Below are positions 1-9,564 of a stretch of DNA of 64,000 nt, one piece after another. Each line of letters opens with the position of its first letter. Position 1 is the first letter of the stretch. The stretch spans positions 558,001 to 622,000 of the forward strand of contig CM065886.1 of the NCBI GenBank assembly GCA_033439255.1, in the 5' to 3' direction. The notes beneath the pieces were generated by a model that made no database searches, was not told the DNA's origin, and saw only the letters and a list, made by a program, of their open reading frames with translations. Source of the DNA: Hericium rajendrae. Taxonomy: Eukaryota; Basidiomycota; Agaricomycetes; Russulales; Hericiaceae. The position numbers and the translations under genes are program-made.

Positions 1-1729
1 AGAAGGGTATATCTGTCACTTGTGGTGATGGCAAGATTCGCAAGGTCCACCCCATCCTGGCAACCTACGTCGCCGATTATCCTGAGCAATGTCTTGTCAC
101 ATGTACGAAGTACGGCACCTGTCCCAAGTGTAGGCCCAAGTCCATGGATGATCGAAAGCCTGGCACCAAGCGAACGCACAAGGAAACTCTAGATATCATT
201 GCAGACATCGTGCAAAGACCACATCGCGCTCAGCATTCGCAGAGCAATGTCTTGCTAAGGACCTTGCCGGAATCGAGGAACCATTTTGGGTGGGCTTTCC
301 CTACACAGACATTTACAAGTCCATTACACCAGACGTGCTGCATCAGCTGTATCAGGGTGTCTTGAAGCACATCCTGTCATGGTGCGGAAAGATGCTTACA
401 TCTGTAGAACTGGATGAGCGAATTCGGCGCCTTCCTCCAGCCTTCGGTGTCCGACATTTCAAGAATGGCTTCTCAGCTCTAGCGCAAATATCGGGGACAG
501 AACGCAAGAATATGGCGAAGATCCTTTTGGCCTGCTTGGTTGGACGGGTGCCTAATGCCGCGCTCATTGCTATTCGTTCCATTCTAGATTTCATCTACAT
601 TGCTCAGTATCCAACCCAGGACGAAATCACCTTAGGTTATCTGGAGAAGGCTCTGGATGACTTTTATCAGCATCGCAACGTCTTTAAGCAGCTAAGGATA
701 CGGAAGGACTTCGACATTCCCAAGTTCCACTCTCTCATTCATTACGTGGAATCAATACGGCTGTTTGGAACCACAGATAACTATAATACAGAAATGTTTG
801 AACGATTTCACATCGACTTTGCCAAAAAAGCCTGGCGAGCTTCCAATCACCGTGACGAACGACCCCAAATGACACAATGGCTCAGTCGTCGTGAAAAGGT
901 TGCCATGTTTGACGAGTTTCTTTTGCGGACAAAGGACAGTCCGTCTGTTGATGACTGGCCACCTCCGAAGTCAAAGCCAACTATTCAAATTGCAAACCGC
1001 CCTCCTCGTCCGAAGGTTGCCATCACAACAATTGAGCAGGAACATAATGCGCCCTTCTTCTCACTTGCTCTCAAGCAGTATATCAATCAATTTTTTCCTT
1101 CTTCTGAAAAGGCCACCCGACGACAAATCCAAGAGGGAAAACTTCCTTTTGACTACGTCTCCGTGTATAATGGATTCAAGTTTTTGCGCACAGAGTTGGG
1201 ACACACGACGTGATGAGAGCTAAGGATGAAGATCGAGAGACTGCGAAGGCTCAGCCTGCTGTTGGAAAACGCCCTGCACGTTTTGACACTATGATCGCCT
1301 GGTACTCTGACAACGCAGAGTCCACTGGCGTAGAAGGTGGGGGTTTCTACTCTACACTCAGTATAATATACTAACTGCACATAATTTATAGGAACACGAG
1401 TTGGACGTATCAAAGTTATATTTAAGCTACCGGAGAAAGTGGGATATTTCAAACCAGCCTGGCCCTCTGATCCCCTAGCATATGTGCAGTGGTACACACC
1501 ATTTCAGCACACAGCGAACGAAAAACATATGATGTATACCGTCTCAGTCCCTAGAGACGGAACTGGACAGATCATACCTCTTACCCGTATACGTCAAACA
1601 TGTCAACTTATTCCTCATTTTCCAGAGATTGTAGACAAATCTTGGGCATCAGAGATGGTTCTAGATCAGGCTCAGACTTTCTTCGTGAATAACTGGGCCA
1701 GCATGTATGCATATCAGACCATTTGGTAG
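1..1729 (+). pseudogene. Plavaka-type (CACTA-like) transposase, broken, 5' end outside window
   Basis: The translated segments match the Plavaka transposase family that is common in agaricomycetes. A Cys-rich stretch (PILATYVADYPEQC...CPKC) lies at about 55-140, the family block DIYKSITPDVLHQLYQG at about 300-360, and the C-terminal block PLAYVQWYTPF at about 1475-1510. The reading frame is broken. The upstream frame has to change between about 225 and 245, where the other frame continues into a typical FWVGFPYTD stretch. It changes again near 1205, where a TGA at 1211 ends the long frame while the adjacent frame continues with DEDRETAKAQ. An ordinary 55-bp intron (1337-1391, GT...AG) still separates the last two exons, so the copy came from a once-functional spliced gene. 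The family moves DNA by a DDE-type cut-and-paste reaction; this copy should be inactive. The window begins inside the gene. Confidence 0.85.
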
Positions 1730-1921
1730 TCTTGTTTTGAATATATTGCTTGATTTGTCTTAATTTAATATCACTTCTACTAGTGCTACTGTACCCATAT
1801 TGATGCTCTCCATAATGACGTATCTTCATCAGGTTCTGCAGTACGGCAATCATAGAGTACCGGTCTTCTATTTGTAGCCAAGCCTCGGCTACAGAAGGCA
1901 GACTTCGGCTATCATCCAAAA
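1730..1921. other. Junction between Plavaka relic and truncated retroelement
   Basis: No coding signal is seen. The stretch is AT-rich and then contains AAGCCTCGGCTAC (1880-1892) followed by CTTCGGCTATC. The 13-mer recurs exactly at 61248-61260 inside a short inverted repeat, so it may be the end of a small non-autonomous element. The retroelement begins abruptly at about 1922. Confidence 0.5.
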
Positions 1922-2464
1922 GGACGGTTTTCCAGATGCAGCGCCCTGCGCGATGATTGCCAGCGCAGCTACCCCACGCCCACCACCCTGGCTGAGTGGA
2001 AGGCGAGGGCCCGTGACAGGAATGCTGCCTACCTCATGCGCACCCGGTTCCAGAGTCCCCGCCCTACAACTGGGCGCACCCCGGTGAGCACTCGCTCCCC
2101 TCAGTCCACATCTACTGGCCGATCCCGCACAGTCGCTGCTACAGGTGCCCCACTGTCCAAACTCTCGGAGCCTGACCGTGAGCGCCTCAGGCGTGAGGGC
2201 GGTTGCCGCTGCCGCCAGAAGGGCCATGGCTTCCGCGACTGCCCCCTCAATGCCGACTCCAACCCCCGTGCCCCAACCCCTCGTGTCCGAGCGCTAGAAA
2301 CCGGCTCTGCCCCGGGAGTAGCTCCAGAAGATGCAGCCACCGCCCTTGCTGTCCCCGCCATCAACAGGTCCATCGCCGACTTATCGTCGCAGTTGAAGGA
2401 CTTGAGCGAGGAAGAGAGGGAAGAGGCAAAGGCTGCATTAAAGGATATGGTTGAGGGTTTTTAA
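1922..2464 (+). CDS. Gag C-terminal fragment with zinc knuckle (partial)
   Basis: The frame is open from about 1922. A nucleocapsid-type knuckle, CRCRQKGHGFRDC, lies at about 2204-2242. Upstream sits a typical gag tail (a DDCQRSYPT...LAEWKARARDRNAAYL stretch), downstream a Ser/Pro/Arg-rich linker and an acidic helix ending at TAA 2462-2464. The canonical knuckle is CX2CX4HX4C. Here the first Cys is one position closer (CXCX4HX4C), because Gly stands where the first Cys is normally found. Gag packages element RNA into virus-like particles. The capsid-forming N-terminal part is missing, so this is a remnant. It overlaps the pol frame at a -1 slip site. Confidence 0.75.
   Translation, partial: GRFSRCSALRDDCQRSYPTPTTLAEWKARARDRNAAYLMRTRFQSPRPTTGRTPVSTRSPQSTSTGRSRTVAATGAPLSKLSEPDRERLRREGGCRCRQKGHGFRDCPLNADSNPRAPTPRVRALETGSAPGVAPEDAATALAVPAINRSIADLSSQLKDLSEEEREEAKAALKDMVEGF
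2455..2461 (+). promoter_or_regulatory. Predicted -1 ribosomal frameshift site, GGGTTTT
   Basis: The heptamer G-GGT-TTT is in register with the gag codons (GGT 2456-2458, TTT 2459-2461) and is followed at once by the gag stop TAA (2462-2464). It fits the X XXY YYZ rule for -1 slippage: both tRNAs can re-pair in the -1 frame, which is exactly the frame of pol. Pol is open from this point. Function is inferred from sequence. Confidence 0.7.
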
Positions 2465-5400
2465 AGCGCCCCCCGGTCACGTCGTCCGTGGGTGGCAAGA
2501 AACATTTCTTTGATCCGTCGAATCGCTTCTCTGTACTATCCGACCCCTGTGAGCAATCGTATCCATCGTCTTTGCGCATGTCCGCTATCACACCCAACCG
2601 TCAGACACTGTCCATTACGCTCCAGGCCAAGATTATCACTGCCCCGATCAAGAAACAAATCGACGCTGAGGCACTTCTCGATAGTGGTGCAGAAGGCATT
2701 ATTATGCACCCCGAGTTTGCCAAGAAACACCAGTTCCCCCTCAAGAAACTCCCTAAACCCTTTCCCGTTCGCAACGTGGACAACTCCGAAAACATCATGG
2801 GCTGGGTCCGCTATTCCGTCAACCAGAACATCCGCATTTACGCCAAGGACTCGACGTCCTTCCATGAGGAGACAGCTGAGTTCTATCTCGTTGATATTGG
2901 CGACTATGACATTATCCTTGGGACCGATTGGTTACAGGAGCACAACCCTGAAATTGATTGGGTCTCTCGTCGTGTTGACATGACTCGCTGCCCTCCCTCT
3001 TGCACCCTGAATAAGCCCCCGGTCAAAAACCTGTCCACTCGCTCAGAACGCCGCCAATCAGCCCCTCGTCCACCAGTCCTCAGTACCGCTGCTGTACTGC
3101 TCCCCCCACCTTGCCCCCCTCCATTGCTCCCACTGCCCCCGCCATTTGTTCCTGCCCCACTTCCCAAATACGTGATCCCTGCTCGCCGAGTCCAAGGTGT
3201 CCGTCTTCGCCGCATCCACCTGTCCAAAGTCCCTGCACGTCTGTTTACCGAGGATGATGACCCGCGACCTAACGTCGATGATGACTGGGTTGAAGAGGGT
3301 CTTCGCCTAGCTGGTGTTCTCCCTGACTGGGACACACCACCCCCTCCAGATGACGACCCAGACTACCAACATACCATCCGTATCCGTCGCTCTTTCACCA
3401 ATGCTCAGAAACTGGCTGAGCGTGTGGCCGCCCATGTTGCGGAGAAGTCCTTTGCTGAGATGGTTCCCCCTCAGTACCAGGATTTCCAACCCGTCTTCGA
3501 TGAGGAATCCTCCCATCGCCTTCCTGAACGTCGCCCTTGGGATCACGCCATCGACCTGAAAGATGGTTTTGAACCCCGTTCATGCAAGGTCTATCCCATG
3601 GCTCCCACTGAGCAGGAGGACCTCGATTCGTTCCTTGATGACCAGGTCAAAAAAGGCTACATCCGTCCTTCCAAATCCCCTATGGCGAGTCCCTTCTTCT
3701 TTATCAAGAAAAAAGATGGAAAACTACGCCCCGTCCAGGACTATCGCACCCTCAACAAGGGCACCATCAAGAATGAATATCCCCTGCCCCTCATCTCTGA
3801 ACTCGTTGACAAGCTCAAGGGTGCCAAAGTCTTCTCCAAGATGGATGTTCGTTGGGGTTACAACAACGTTCGCATCAAGGAGGGCGATGAATGGAAAGCC
3901 GCCTTCAAAACCAACCGCGGTCTCTTTGAACCCCTGGTGATGTTTTTTGGTCTTACAAACTCCCCTGCCACGTTCCAAGGAATGATGAATGAACTTTTCA
4001 AGGATCTCATCGACACGGGCAAAGTCGTCATCTACATGGACGATATCCTCATTTTCACCGAAACCCTCGAAGAACATCGCGACCTTGTGCGCAAGGTCCT
4101 CCAACGCCTCCAGGACAATGACCTCTTCCTCAAACCAGAGAAGTGCTCTTTCGAGCAGCCCTCCGTTGAGTTCCTCGGTCTCATCGTCTCCCATAACACG
4201 CTTGCCATGGACCCCGTCAAGGTTGCAGGCATCGCTGAATGGCCTGCCCCCCGTAACGTCAAGGATGTCCAGTCCTTTGTTGGCTTTGGCAACTTCTATC
4301 GACGCTTCATCCAGGACTTCTCCAAAGTCGCCCGTCCCATGTTTGACCTTACCAAGAAAGACCATCCTTGGGCCTGGTCTGCTGAATGTCAACATGCCTT
4401 TGAGGCTCTTAAAGCTGCGTTCACCTCGTCCCCAGTCCTTATCATGCCTGACCCGTCCAAACCCTACTTGGTTGAGGTCGATGCCTCAGACTATGCCACA
4501 GGAGGTATCCTATCCCAGCGTGGGGAGGACGAGCAATGGCACCCTGTTGCTTACATCTCCAAGGCCTTCACTGCCCCTGAACGCAACTACGACATTTATG
4601 ACAAGGAACTCCTGGCCATCATCCGTGCCCTCGAAGCCTGGCGGCACTACCTGGAAGGCTCTCCCCATACTGTGGAGATCTGGACTGACCATAAGAACCT
4701 GGAATACTTCAAGTCTGCCCAAAAGCTGAGTCGTCGTCAGGCTCGCTGGGCTCTCTTCCTCACTCGTTTCGACTTCACCTTGATCCACAAACCCGGTATT
4801 CATCACCGGCCAGATGCCATGTCGAGACGACCTGACCATAGAGAGGGGGTGGACGACGACAACTCAGATCGTGTCCTCCTCGACCCCAAGTACTTCCAGA
4901 TTCGTGCTACACGTCCAGCCGCTGTCAAGTCCATTGGCAATGCTGATCTTCGCCAACGCATTTGCAATGCCAAGACCAAGGATATTGAGGTCGTTCAAGC
5001 CCTTGACGTGATCCTGAACAACGGTCCTCGCTCCCTCGTCAAGAACCTCCAAGAATGGAACTACGAGGATGGCCTCATCCTCTTTCGTGGCAAAGTCTAC
5101 ATCCCTGCTGACAAGGACCTTCGGCGAGATATCGTCAAGCTGCATCACGACACTCCCATGGCTGGTCACCCCGGACGCTACAAGACCTATGAGCTCCTCA
5201 GTCGCAACTACTGGTGGCCCGGTATGTCTGTCTTCGTTCGTGATTATGTTGATGGCTGTGCTACCTGCCAGGCCACCAAGGTTCAAAATCACCGCCCCCA
5301 TGTTGAAACAATCCCCAATGCCATCCCTACCCGTCCCTTCCAAGACATTACCTCGGACTTCATCGTCAAACTCCCAGAATGCCAAGGCTATGACTCCATC

Positions 5401-6594
5401 AATGTGGTCGTCGACCGTTTTACAAAGCACGTCTCCTTCACTCCTTGTAACGAGACCATTACCAGTGATGGCACAGTCGACATCCTTTTTGACAGGATTT
5501 ATCGGAACTACGGCCTCTGGGAACGCCTCATCTCTGATCGTGGCCCACAGTACGCAGGCAAAGTCATGCGTGGCGTCTTTGACAAACTTGGTATCAAGTC
5601 CTCCCTCAGCACCGCCTATCATCCACAGACCGATGGCGAGTCAGAACGCGTCAATCAAGAACTCGAGCAATTCCTTCGTACCTTCTGCAACTACCGTCAG
5701 GACGATTGGGTCCAATGGCTCCCTTACGCTGAGTTCTCGCACAACCACCGTATCCACAGCGCCACTAACCGAGCTCCATTTGAAATGCTCCTCGGCTATA
5801 TTCCCACTGCCATCCCCACTGTCAACCCCACATCGTCTACACCCGCCGTCGAGGATCGTTTCCGTCACCTCGAACAACTTCGCACTGAGGTCCAGGCCAG
5901 CCTTCAAACAGCTGCTGATCTCATGAAGCGCAACAACCAGGACCATATGCATGACACCATCCACTTCCAGGTTGGCGACAAGGTCTGGCTCGATGGCAAG
6001 AACATCAAAACCACACGACCCAAAGCTAAGCTTGCTGATCGACGCCTGGGACCTTTCGAAATCACTGACGTCCTGGGCCCAGTCTCTTATCGACTGAAGC
6101 TACCACCCACCTGGCGTATCCACCCGGTGTTCCACACGTCCCTGTTGTCCCCTTACAAGGAAACCGATGCTCATGGTCCCAACTTCCCTGCACCACCACC
6201 TGACCTTGTGGAGGGCGAGGAAGAGTACGAAGTTGAGTCTGTCCTCGATGCTCGTCTCACTCGGAACAAACGCGGCATTGAATATCTCGTCAAATGGGCA
6301 GGCTACCCTGATTCAGAAAATCAGTGGCTTTCACGTACCTCCCTTTCCAATGCCCATGGTGCAATCACCGACTTCTACACCCGCCATCCGCATGCACTCA
6401 AGGCTCCCAATCTTCGTGGACTCATCTACCTCGATCCCGTCCATGCTCATCATGCACTCCAGGCGAAAGTGCGTCTTAGAGAGGGGGTGATGTCACGGAT
6501 CGCTCCATTTCTCTCTGCCTTCTTCTCTGCCATCAAGGCATCGCATCGGTCATGTGCTCCAGCAGCCCCATCACATGCTCACTTCCTCACATGA
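2461..6594 (+). CDS. Pol polyprotein of chromovirus (protease-RT-RNase H-integrase-chromodomain)
   Basis: This is one uninterrupted frame ending at TGA 6592-6594. Counting from the GTG codon at 2488, the aspartic protease signature DSG is at about residues 65-67, followed by a Pro-rich linker. The reverse transcriptase has its YMDD box at about 516-519. RNase H contains VEVDASDYATGG and TDHKNLEYF. The integrase has the HHCC zinc domain (HX..H...CATCQ) and a DDE core (DFIVKLP, SDRGPQY, and E in the HPQTDGESERVNQE block). A chromodomain (EVESVLDARL...YLVKWAGYPDSENQWL) lies near residues 1247-1300. All catalytic residues I looked for are present. No initiation codon is needed if Pol is made by frameshifting from Gag. 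The last 104 bp overlap the 3' LTR. Chromodomains of this group direct integration to marked chromatin. Confidence 0.93.
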   Translation, partial: LKRPPVTSSVGGKKHFFDPSNRFSVLSDPCEQSYPSSLRMSAITPNRQTLSITLQAKIITAPIKKQIDAEALLDSGAEGIIMHPEFAKKHQFPLKKLPKPFPVRNVDNSENIMGWVRYSVNQNIRIYAKDSTSFHEETAEFYLVDIGDYDIILGTDWLQEHNPEIDWVSRRVDMTRCPPSCTLNKPPVKNLSTRSERRQSAPRPPVLSTAAVLLPPPCPPPLLPLPPPFVPAPLPKYVIPARRVQGVRLRRIHLSKVPARLFTEDDDPRPNVDDDWVEEGLRLAGVLPDWDTPPPPDDDPDYQHTIRIRRSFTNAQKLAERVAAHVAEKSFAEMVPPQYQDFQPVFDEESSHRLPERRPWDHAIDLKDGFEPRSCKVYPMAPTEQEDLDSFLDDQVKKGYIRPSKSPMASPFFFIKKKDGKLRPVQDYRTLNKGTIKNEYPLPLISELVDKLKGAKVFSKMDVRWGYNNVRIKEGDEWKAAFKTNRGLFEPLVMFFGLTNSPATFQGMMNELFKDLIDTGKVVIYMDDILIFTETLEEHRDLVRKVLQRLQDNDLFLKPEKCSFEQPSVEFLGLIVSHNTLAMDPVKVAGIAEWPAPRNVKDVQSFVGFGNFYRRFIQDFSKVARPMFDLTKKDHPWAWSAECQHAFEALKAAFTSSPVLIMPDPSKPYLVEVDASDYATGGILSQRGEDEQWHPVAYISKAFTAPERNYDIYDKELLAIIRALEAWRHYLEGSPHTVEIWTDHKNLEYFKSAQKLSRRQARWALFLTRFDFTLIHKPGIHHRPDAMSRRPDHREGVDDDNSDRVLLDPKYFQIRATRPAAVKSIGNADLRQRICNAKTKDIEVVQALDVILNNGPRSLVKNLQEWNYEDGLILFRGKVYIPADKDLRRDIVKLHHDTPMAGHPGRYKTYELLSRNYWWPGMSVFVRDYVDGCATCQATKVQNHRPHVETIPNAIPTRPFQDITSDFIVKLPECQGYDSINVVVDRFTKHVSFTPCNETITSDGTVDILFDRIYRNYGLWERLISDRGPQYAGKVMRGVFDKLGIKSSLSTAYHPQTDGESERVNQELEQFLRTFCNYRQDDWVQWLPYAEFSHNHRIHSATNRAPFEMLLGYIPTAIPTVNPTSSTPAVEDRFRHLEQLRTEVQASLQTAADLMKRNNQDHMHDTIHFQVGDKVWLDGKNIKTTRPKAKLADRRLGPFEITDVLGPVSYRLKLPPTWRIHPVFHTSLLSPYKETDAHGPNFPAPPPDLVEGEEEYEVESVLDARLTRNKRGIEYLVKWAGYPDSENQWLSRTSLSNAHGAITDFYTRHPHALKAPNLRGLIYLDPVHAHHALQAKVRLREGVMSRIAPFLSAFFSAIKASHRSCAPAAPSHAHFLT

Positions 6595-6913
6595 CCTGGG
6601 GCTATCCTTCACCCATGCCCTTGTTCCCCTTTGGGACATCCTATTGTTCTCCCTCCCATTGTTCTCCTTTTGGCCACCATTGTTCTCACTCTATTGTTCG
6701 ACCCGTTATGGTGTCCATTGTTCTTTTCCCATTGTCGTCCCAGTACTTATAGGCTCCCTGTCGCTCGCCTATTTCCCTAGATTGTCCATTTTGTCTGTAC
6801 CGTACTGTACCTCCAATACAGGTCACTGCGCTGCTAGTCGCTCTCTGCTCTCTCGCTCCCATCATCGCTGGTGACTTGGGTGGTTCTCTGCTGTCTACGA
6901 CCGAGTCTTGACA
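6491..6913 (+). repeat. 3' LTR of the chromovirus
   Basis: A purine-rich tract (AGAGAGGGGG, about 6478-6487) precedes TGTCA (6491-6495). The segment ends in TGACA (6909-6913), giving a perfect 5-bp terminal inverted repeat of the TG...CA type. Inside, an ACTTATAGG stretch near 6746 could be the TATA-like promoter. The start could instead be TGATGTCA at 6488. No second LTR was found in the window to confirm the ends. Confidence 0.7.
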
Positions 6914-6917
6914 ATGG

Positions 6918-7850
6918 TAACTCAGGTAAAACCTTATAAATTTCAAAAGTATCTAAGACAAAATCCTACAAGACTTGATCTCATGAAATCCAAAAGCATC
7001 TAAGACAAGATTTTATAAAATACAAAAAATATCTAACATAGAGTCCTACAAGATCCTATGAATCTGAAAACATCTAAAACATAATCTTGCAGGATTTTAT
7101 GTAGTCTGAAAATGTCTAAAACAGAATTCCGTGGGATTTTATGTGGTTAGAAAATGTCTACTAAGACAGAATCCCGCGGGATCTCCGAAAATGTCTAAAA
7201 CTGAATCCCGCGGGATTTTATGCAGTCAGAAAATGTCTAAGACAGAATCCCCTGTGAGATCCCTAAAAATGTCTAAAACAAAATCCCATGGGATCCCATA
7301 GGATCCAAAAATGTCCAAAAGAGAATCCCACGGGATCTCCAAAAATGTCTAAAACTGAATCCCGTGGGATTTTATGTAGTCAGAAAATGTCTAAGACAGA
7401 ATCCCGCAGGATCCCTAAAAATGTCTAAAACAAAATCCCATGGGATCCAAAAACGTCCAAAATAGAATCTCGCGGGATCTCTAAAAATGTCTAAAACCGA
7501 ATCCCGCGGGATTTCATGCAGTCAGAAAATGTCTAAGACAGAATCCCATGGGATCCCTGAAAATGTCTAAAACAAAATCCCATGGGATCCCATGGGATCC
7601 AAAAATGTCCAAAAGAGAATCCCGCGGGATTCTCAAAAATGTCTAAAACAGAATCCTGCAAGATTCCATGGGATCCAAAAATGTCTAAAACAGAATCCTG
7701 TGGAATCTCATGAGATTCAAAAATGTCTAAGATAGAATCCCACAGGATCTCATAGGATCTGAAAATGTCTAAAACAGAATCCCATGGGATCACATGGGAT
7801 CTGAAAACGTCTAAGATAGAGTCTGGCAGGATTCCATGAGATCCAATAAC
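6918..7850. repeat. Tandem array with ATCCC..GGGAT palindromes
   Basis: About twenty degenerate units of roughly 30-60 bp share AAAATGTCTAAAACAGAATCCC. Most also contain a 10-12-bp palindrome of the form ATCCC-NN-GGGAT. The centre varies: GC (for example at 7171, 7206, 7500, 7620), AT (7556, 7577, 7588), or AC. The array starts a few bases after the LTR. There is no protein-coding signal. Confidence 0.85.
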
Positions 7851-8480
7851 ATCCCATTGGACAGTAGAGGATGGGCTGAGCAATTGACAACCTGTAGGAT
7901 CAAGTGGACCAGCCAATGACCCATTAGACAGTGGAGAATGGGCCCGTCAATGATGAATATGCAGTGGTATTGTAAGAGGATGGGCCAGCCAATGACCCAA
8001 TGACCAGTAGAAATTGTAAGAGGATGGGCCTGTCAACGATCCAATGGATGGTAGAGGACGGGCCGAGCAACTGATATCCCACAGAATCGAAAGGGCCAGC
8101 CAATGACCCATTGGACATCAGAGGATGGGCCTGTCAATGATGAATGACCAGTAGACATTATAAGGAGATGGGCCAGCCAATGACCCAATGGATGGTAGAG
8201 GACGGGCCGAGCAACTGATATCTCGCGGGATCGAGAGGGCCAGCCAATGATCCAATGGACATCAGAGGACGGGCCCGTCAATGATGAATGACCAGTAGAC
8301 ATTATAAGGAGATGGGCCAGCCAATGACCCAATGGATGGTAGAGGACGGGCCGAGCAACTGATATCCCACGGGATCAAGTGGGCCAGCCAATGATCCAAT
8401 GGACATCAGAGGACAGGCCGGTCAATGATGAATGGACACTACAGATTAAATGACTAGAGGCCAGACAATGACTCATTGGT
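7845..8480. repeat. 144-bp tandem repeat (about four copies)
   Basis: The motif GATGGTAGAGGACGGGCCGA begins at 8047, 8191 and 8335, exactly 144 bp apart, and a degenerate earlier copy lies near 7860-7960. Each unit contains GGGCCAGCCAATGA twice and a GATATC(C/T)C..GGGATC stretch that resembles the palindromes of the preceding array. Short open frames here are by-products of the repetition. Confidence 0.85.
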
Positions 8481-8935
8481 ACATAGGAAGGGCAGGCCTG
8501 TCATTGGATGACTGCTACATTGTGACAGACAGGCCAGCGCAGGATGGCCAATCAACAATGGCACTTTGTCAGGTTCACCTGGCATTACCTCAATGCACTA
8601 AGTGACTGTTTCATGTGTAACAAATCAAATCAAATACTATAAAATTAGCAAAAATAACAGCATATACTTTCAACTCATATAATATTATAAAATGCAACAG
8701 ATTTATATTTAAGATACTATAGTATATGAGATGGCAGATATAAGTTAGTAAAGTCTAAAAATTAGCCTCTGATGTAGTGCTCGGCAATCACCGACATCTA
8801 ATATTGTAACTCCGCTGAGTATAGTCACTGTGTTGCAGCTATATCACATCAAATGGATTACTGTGCCACTACTTTAAACAAGCTCTCAAGAATGCTAGCT
8901 TATAATCCTTAGTTTCATTCTATTATTTAGACTTT
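8481..8935. other. AT-rich spacer without genes
   Basis: Mostly AT-rich unique sequence between two repeat arrays. No open frame with coding character and no RNA gene was recognised. Confidence 0.6.
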
Positions 8936-9560
8936 AGTCTGAAGTCTCAAGGCTATAGTCCGAGGTCCGAGGTCCGAAGTCCGGAGTCTGGAGTCCGAAG
9001 TCTTTGATCTGTAGTAGTCTAGAGTCCGGAGTCATGTTCCGGAGTTTTAAGTCCTAGTCCAAAGTCTGTTGTCTATAGTCCTATTTTATAATCCTTAATC
9101 CAAAGTTCTCAATCTGAAGTCCAGAGTCCAGAGTCCTTAGTCTAGTTCAGAGTCCGAAGTTTTATTAAGTAGTCCGAAGTCCTATTAAGTAGTCCGAAGT
9201 TTTATTAAGTAGTCCGAAGTTCTATGGAGTAGTCCGAAGTCCTATGGAGTAGTCCGAAGTCCTATGGAGTAGTCCGAAGTCCTATAGAGTAGTCCGAAGT
9301 CCTATAGAATAGTCCGAAGTCCTATAGAGTAGTCCGAAGTCCTGTGGAATAGTCCGAAGTCTTATTCAATACAAGTCCGAAGTCCTGTCTGATGGTTCTA
9401 TTCCATAATCTTCTATAGTCCGTAGTCCTGTGTTATCTTATGTAATCCAGTTCAATTTTCAACCACTAGTCCGAGCCCTAAAAAAGCAGTCCGAAGCTAG
9501 AAAAAGTAGTCCAGTTCTGATTTAATTCCATTAGTCCGGCACCCAAGAGATACCCCCTGC
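8936..9560. repeat. AGTCCGAAGT minisatellite with strict 20-bp core
   Basis: From 9151 to 9370 the sequence is eleven consecutive 20-bp units, each AGTCCGAAGT followed by a variable decamer such as CCTATGGAGT. The flanks (8936-9150 and 9371-9560) contain scattered, degenerate AGTCC(G/A)AAGT words. No coding potential is seen. Confidence 0.9.
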
Positions 9561-9564
9561 CAGC

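Larger units (their letters stand above)
1922..6913 (+). mobile_element. Ty3/Gypsy chromovirus, 5'-truncated, with 3' LTR
   Basis: The element reads, in order, partial gag with a zinc knuckle, protease, reverse transcriptase, RNase H, integrase, chromodomain, polypurine tract and 3' LTR. That order (integrase after RNase H) is the Ty3/Gypsy (Metaviridae) order, and the C-terminal chromodomain places it in the chromoviruses. No 5' LTR, primer-binding site or start of gag is present upstream: coding homology begins at about 1922 next to the Plavaka relic. The insertion is therefore truncated, or was cut by a later event. Pol has no internal stop across about 1,370 codons, so the copy is probably young, but it lacks the 5' parts needed to replicate by itself. 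Confidence 0.92.

Noticed and set aside
6552-6874. Frames of 66-106 codons in the LTR
   Set aside because: They are Ser/Leu/Phe-rich frames from the pyrimidine-rich LTR and overlap the end of pol in other frames.
7533-8332. Frames of 60-130 codons in the palindromic and 144-bp repeats (IPWD/SHGIL-like peptides)
   Set aside because: They follow the repeat period and are not conserved proteins; no start context or splice signals are seen.
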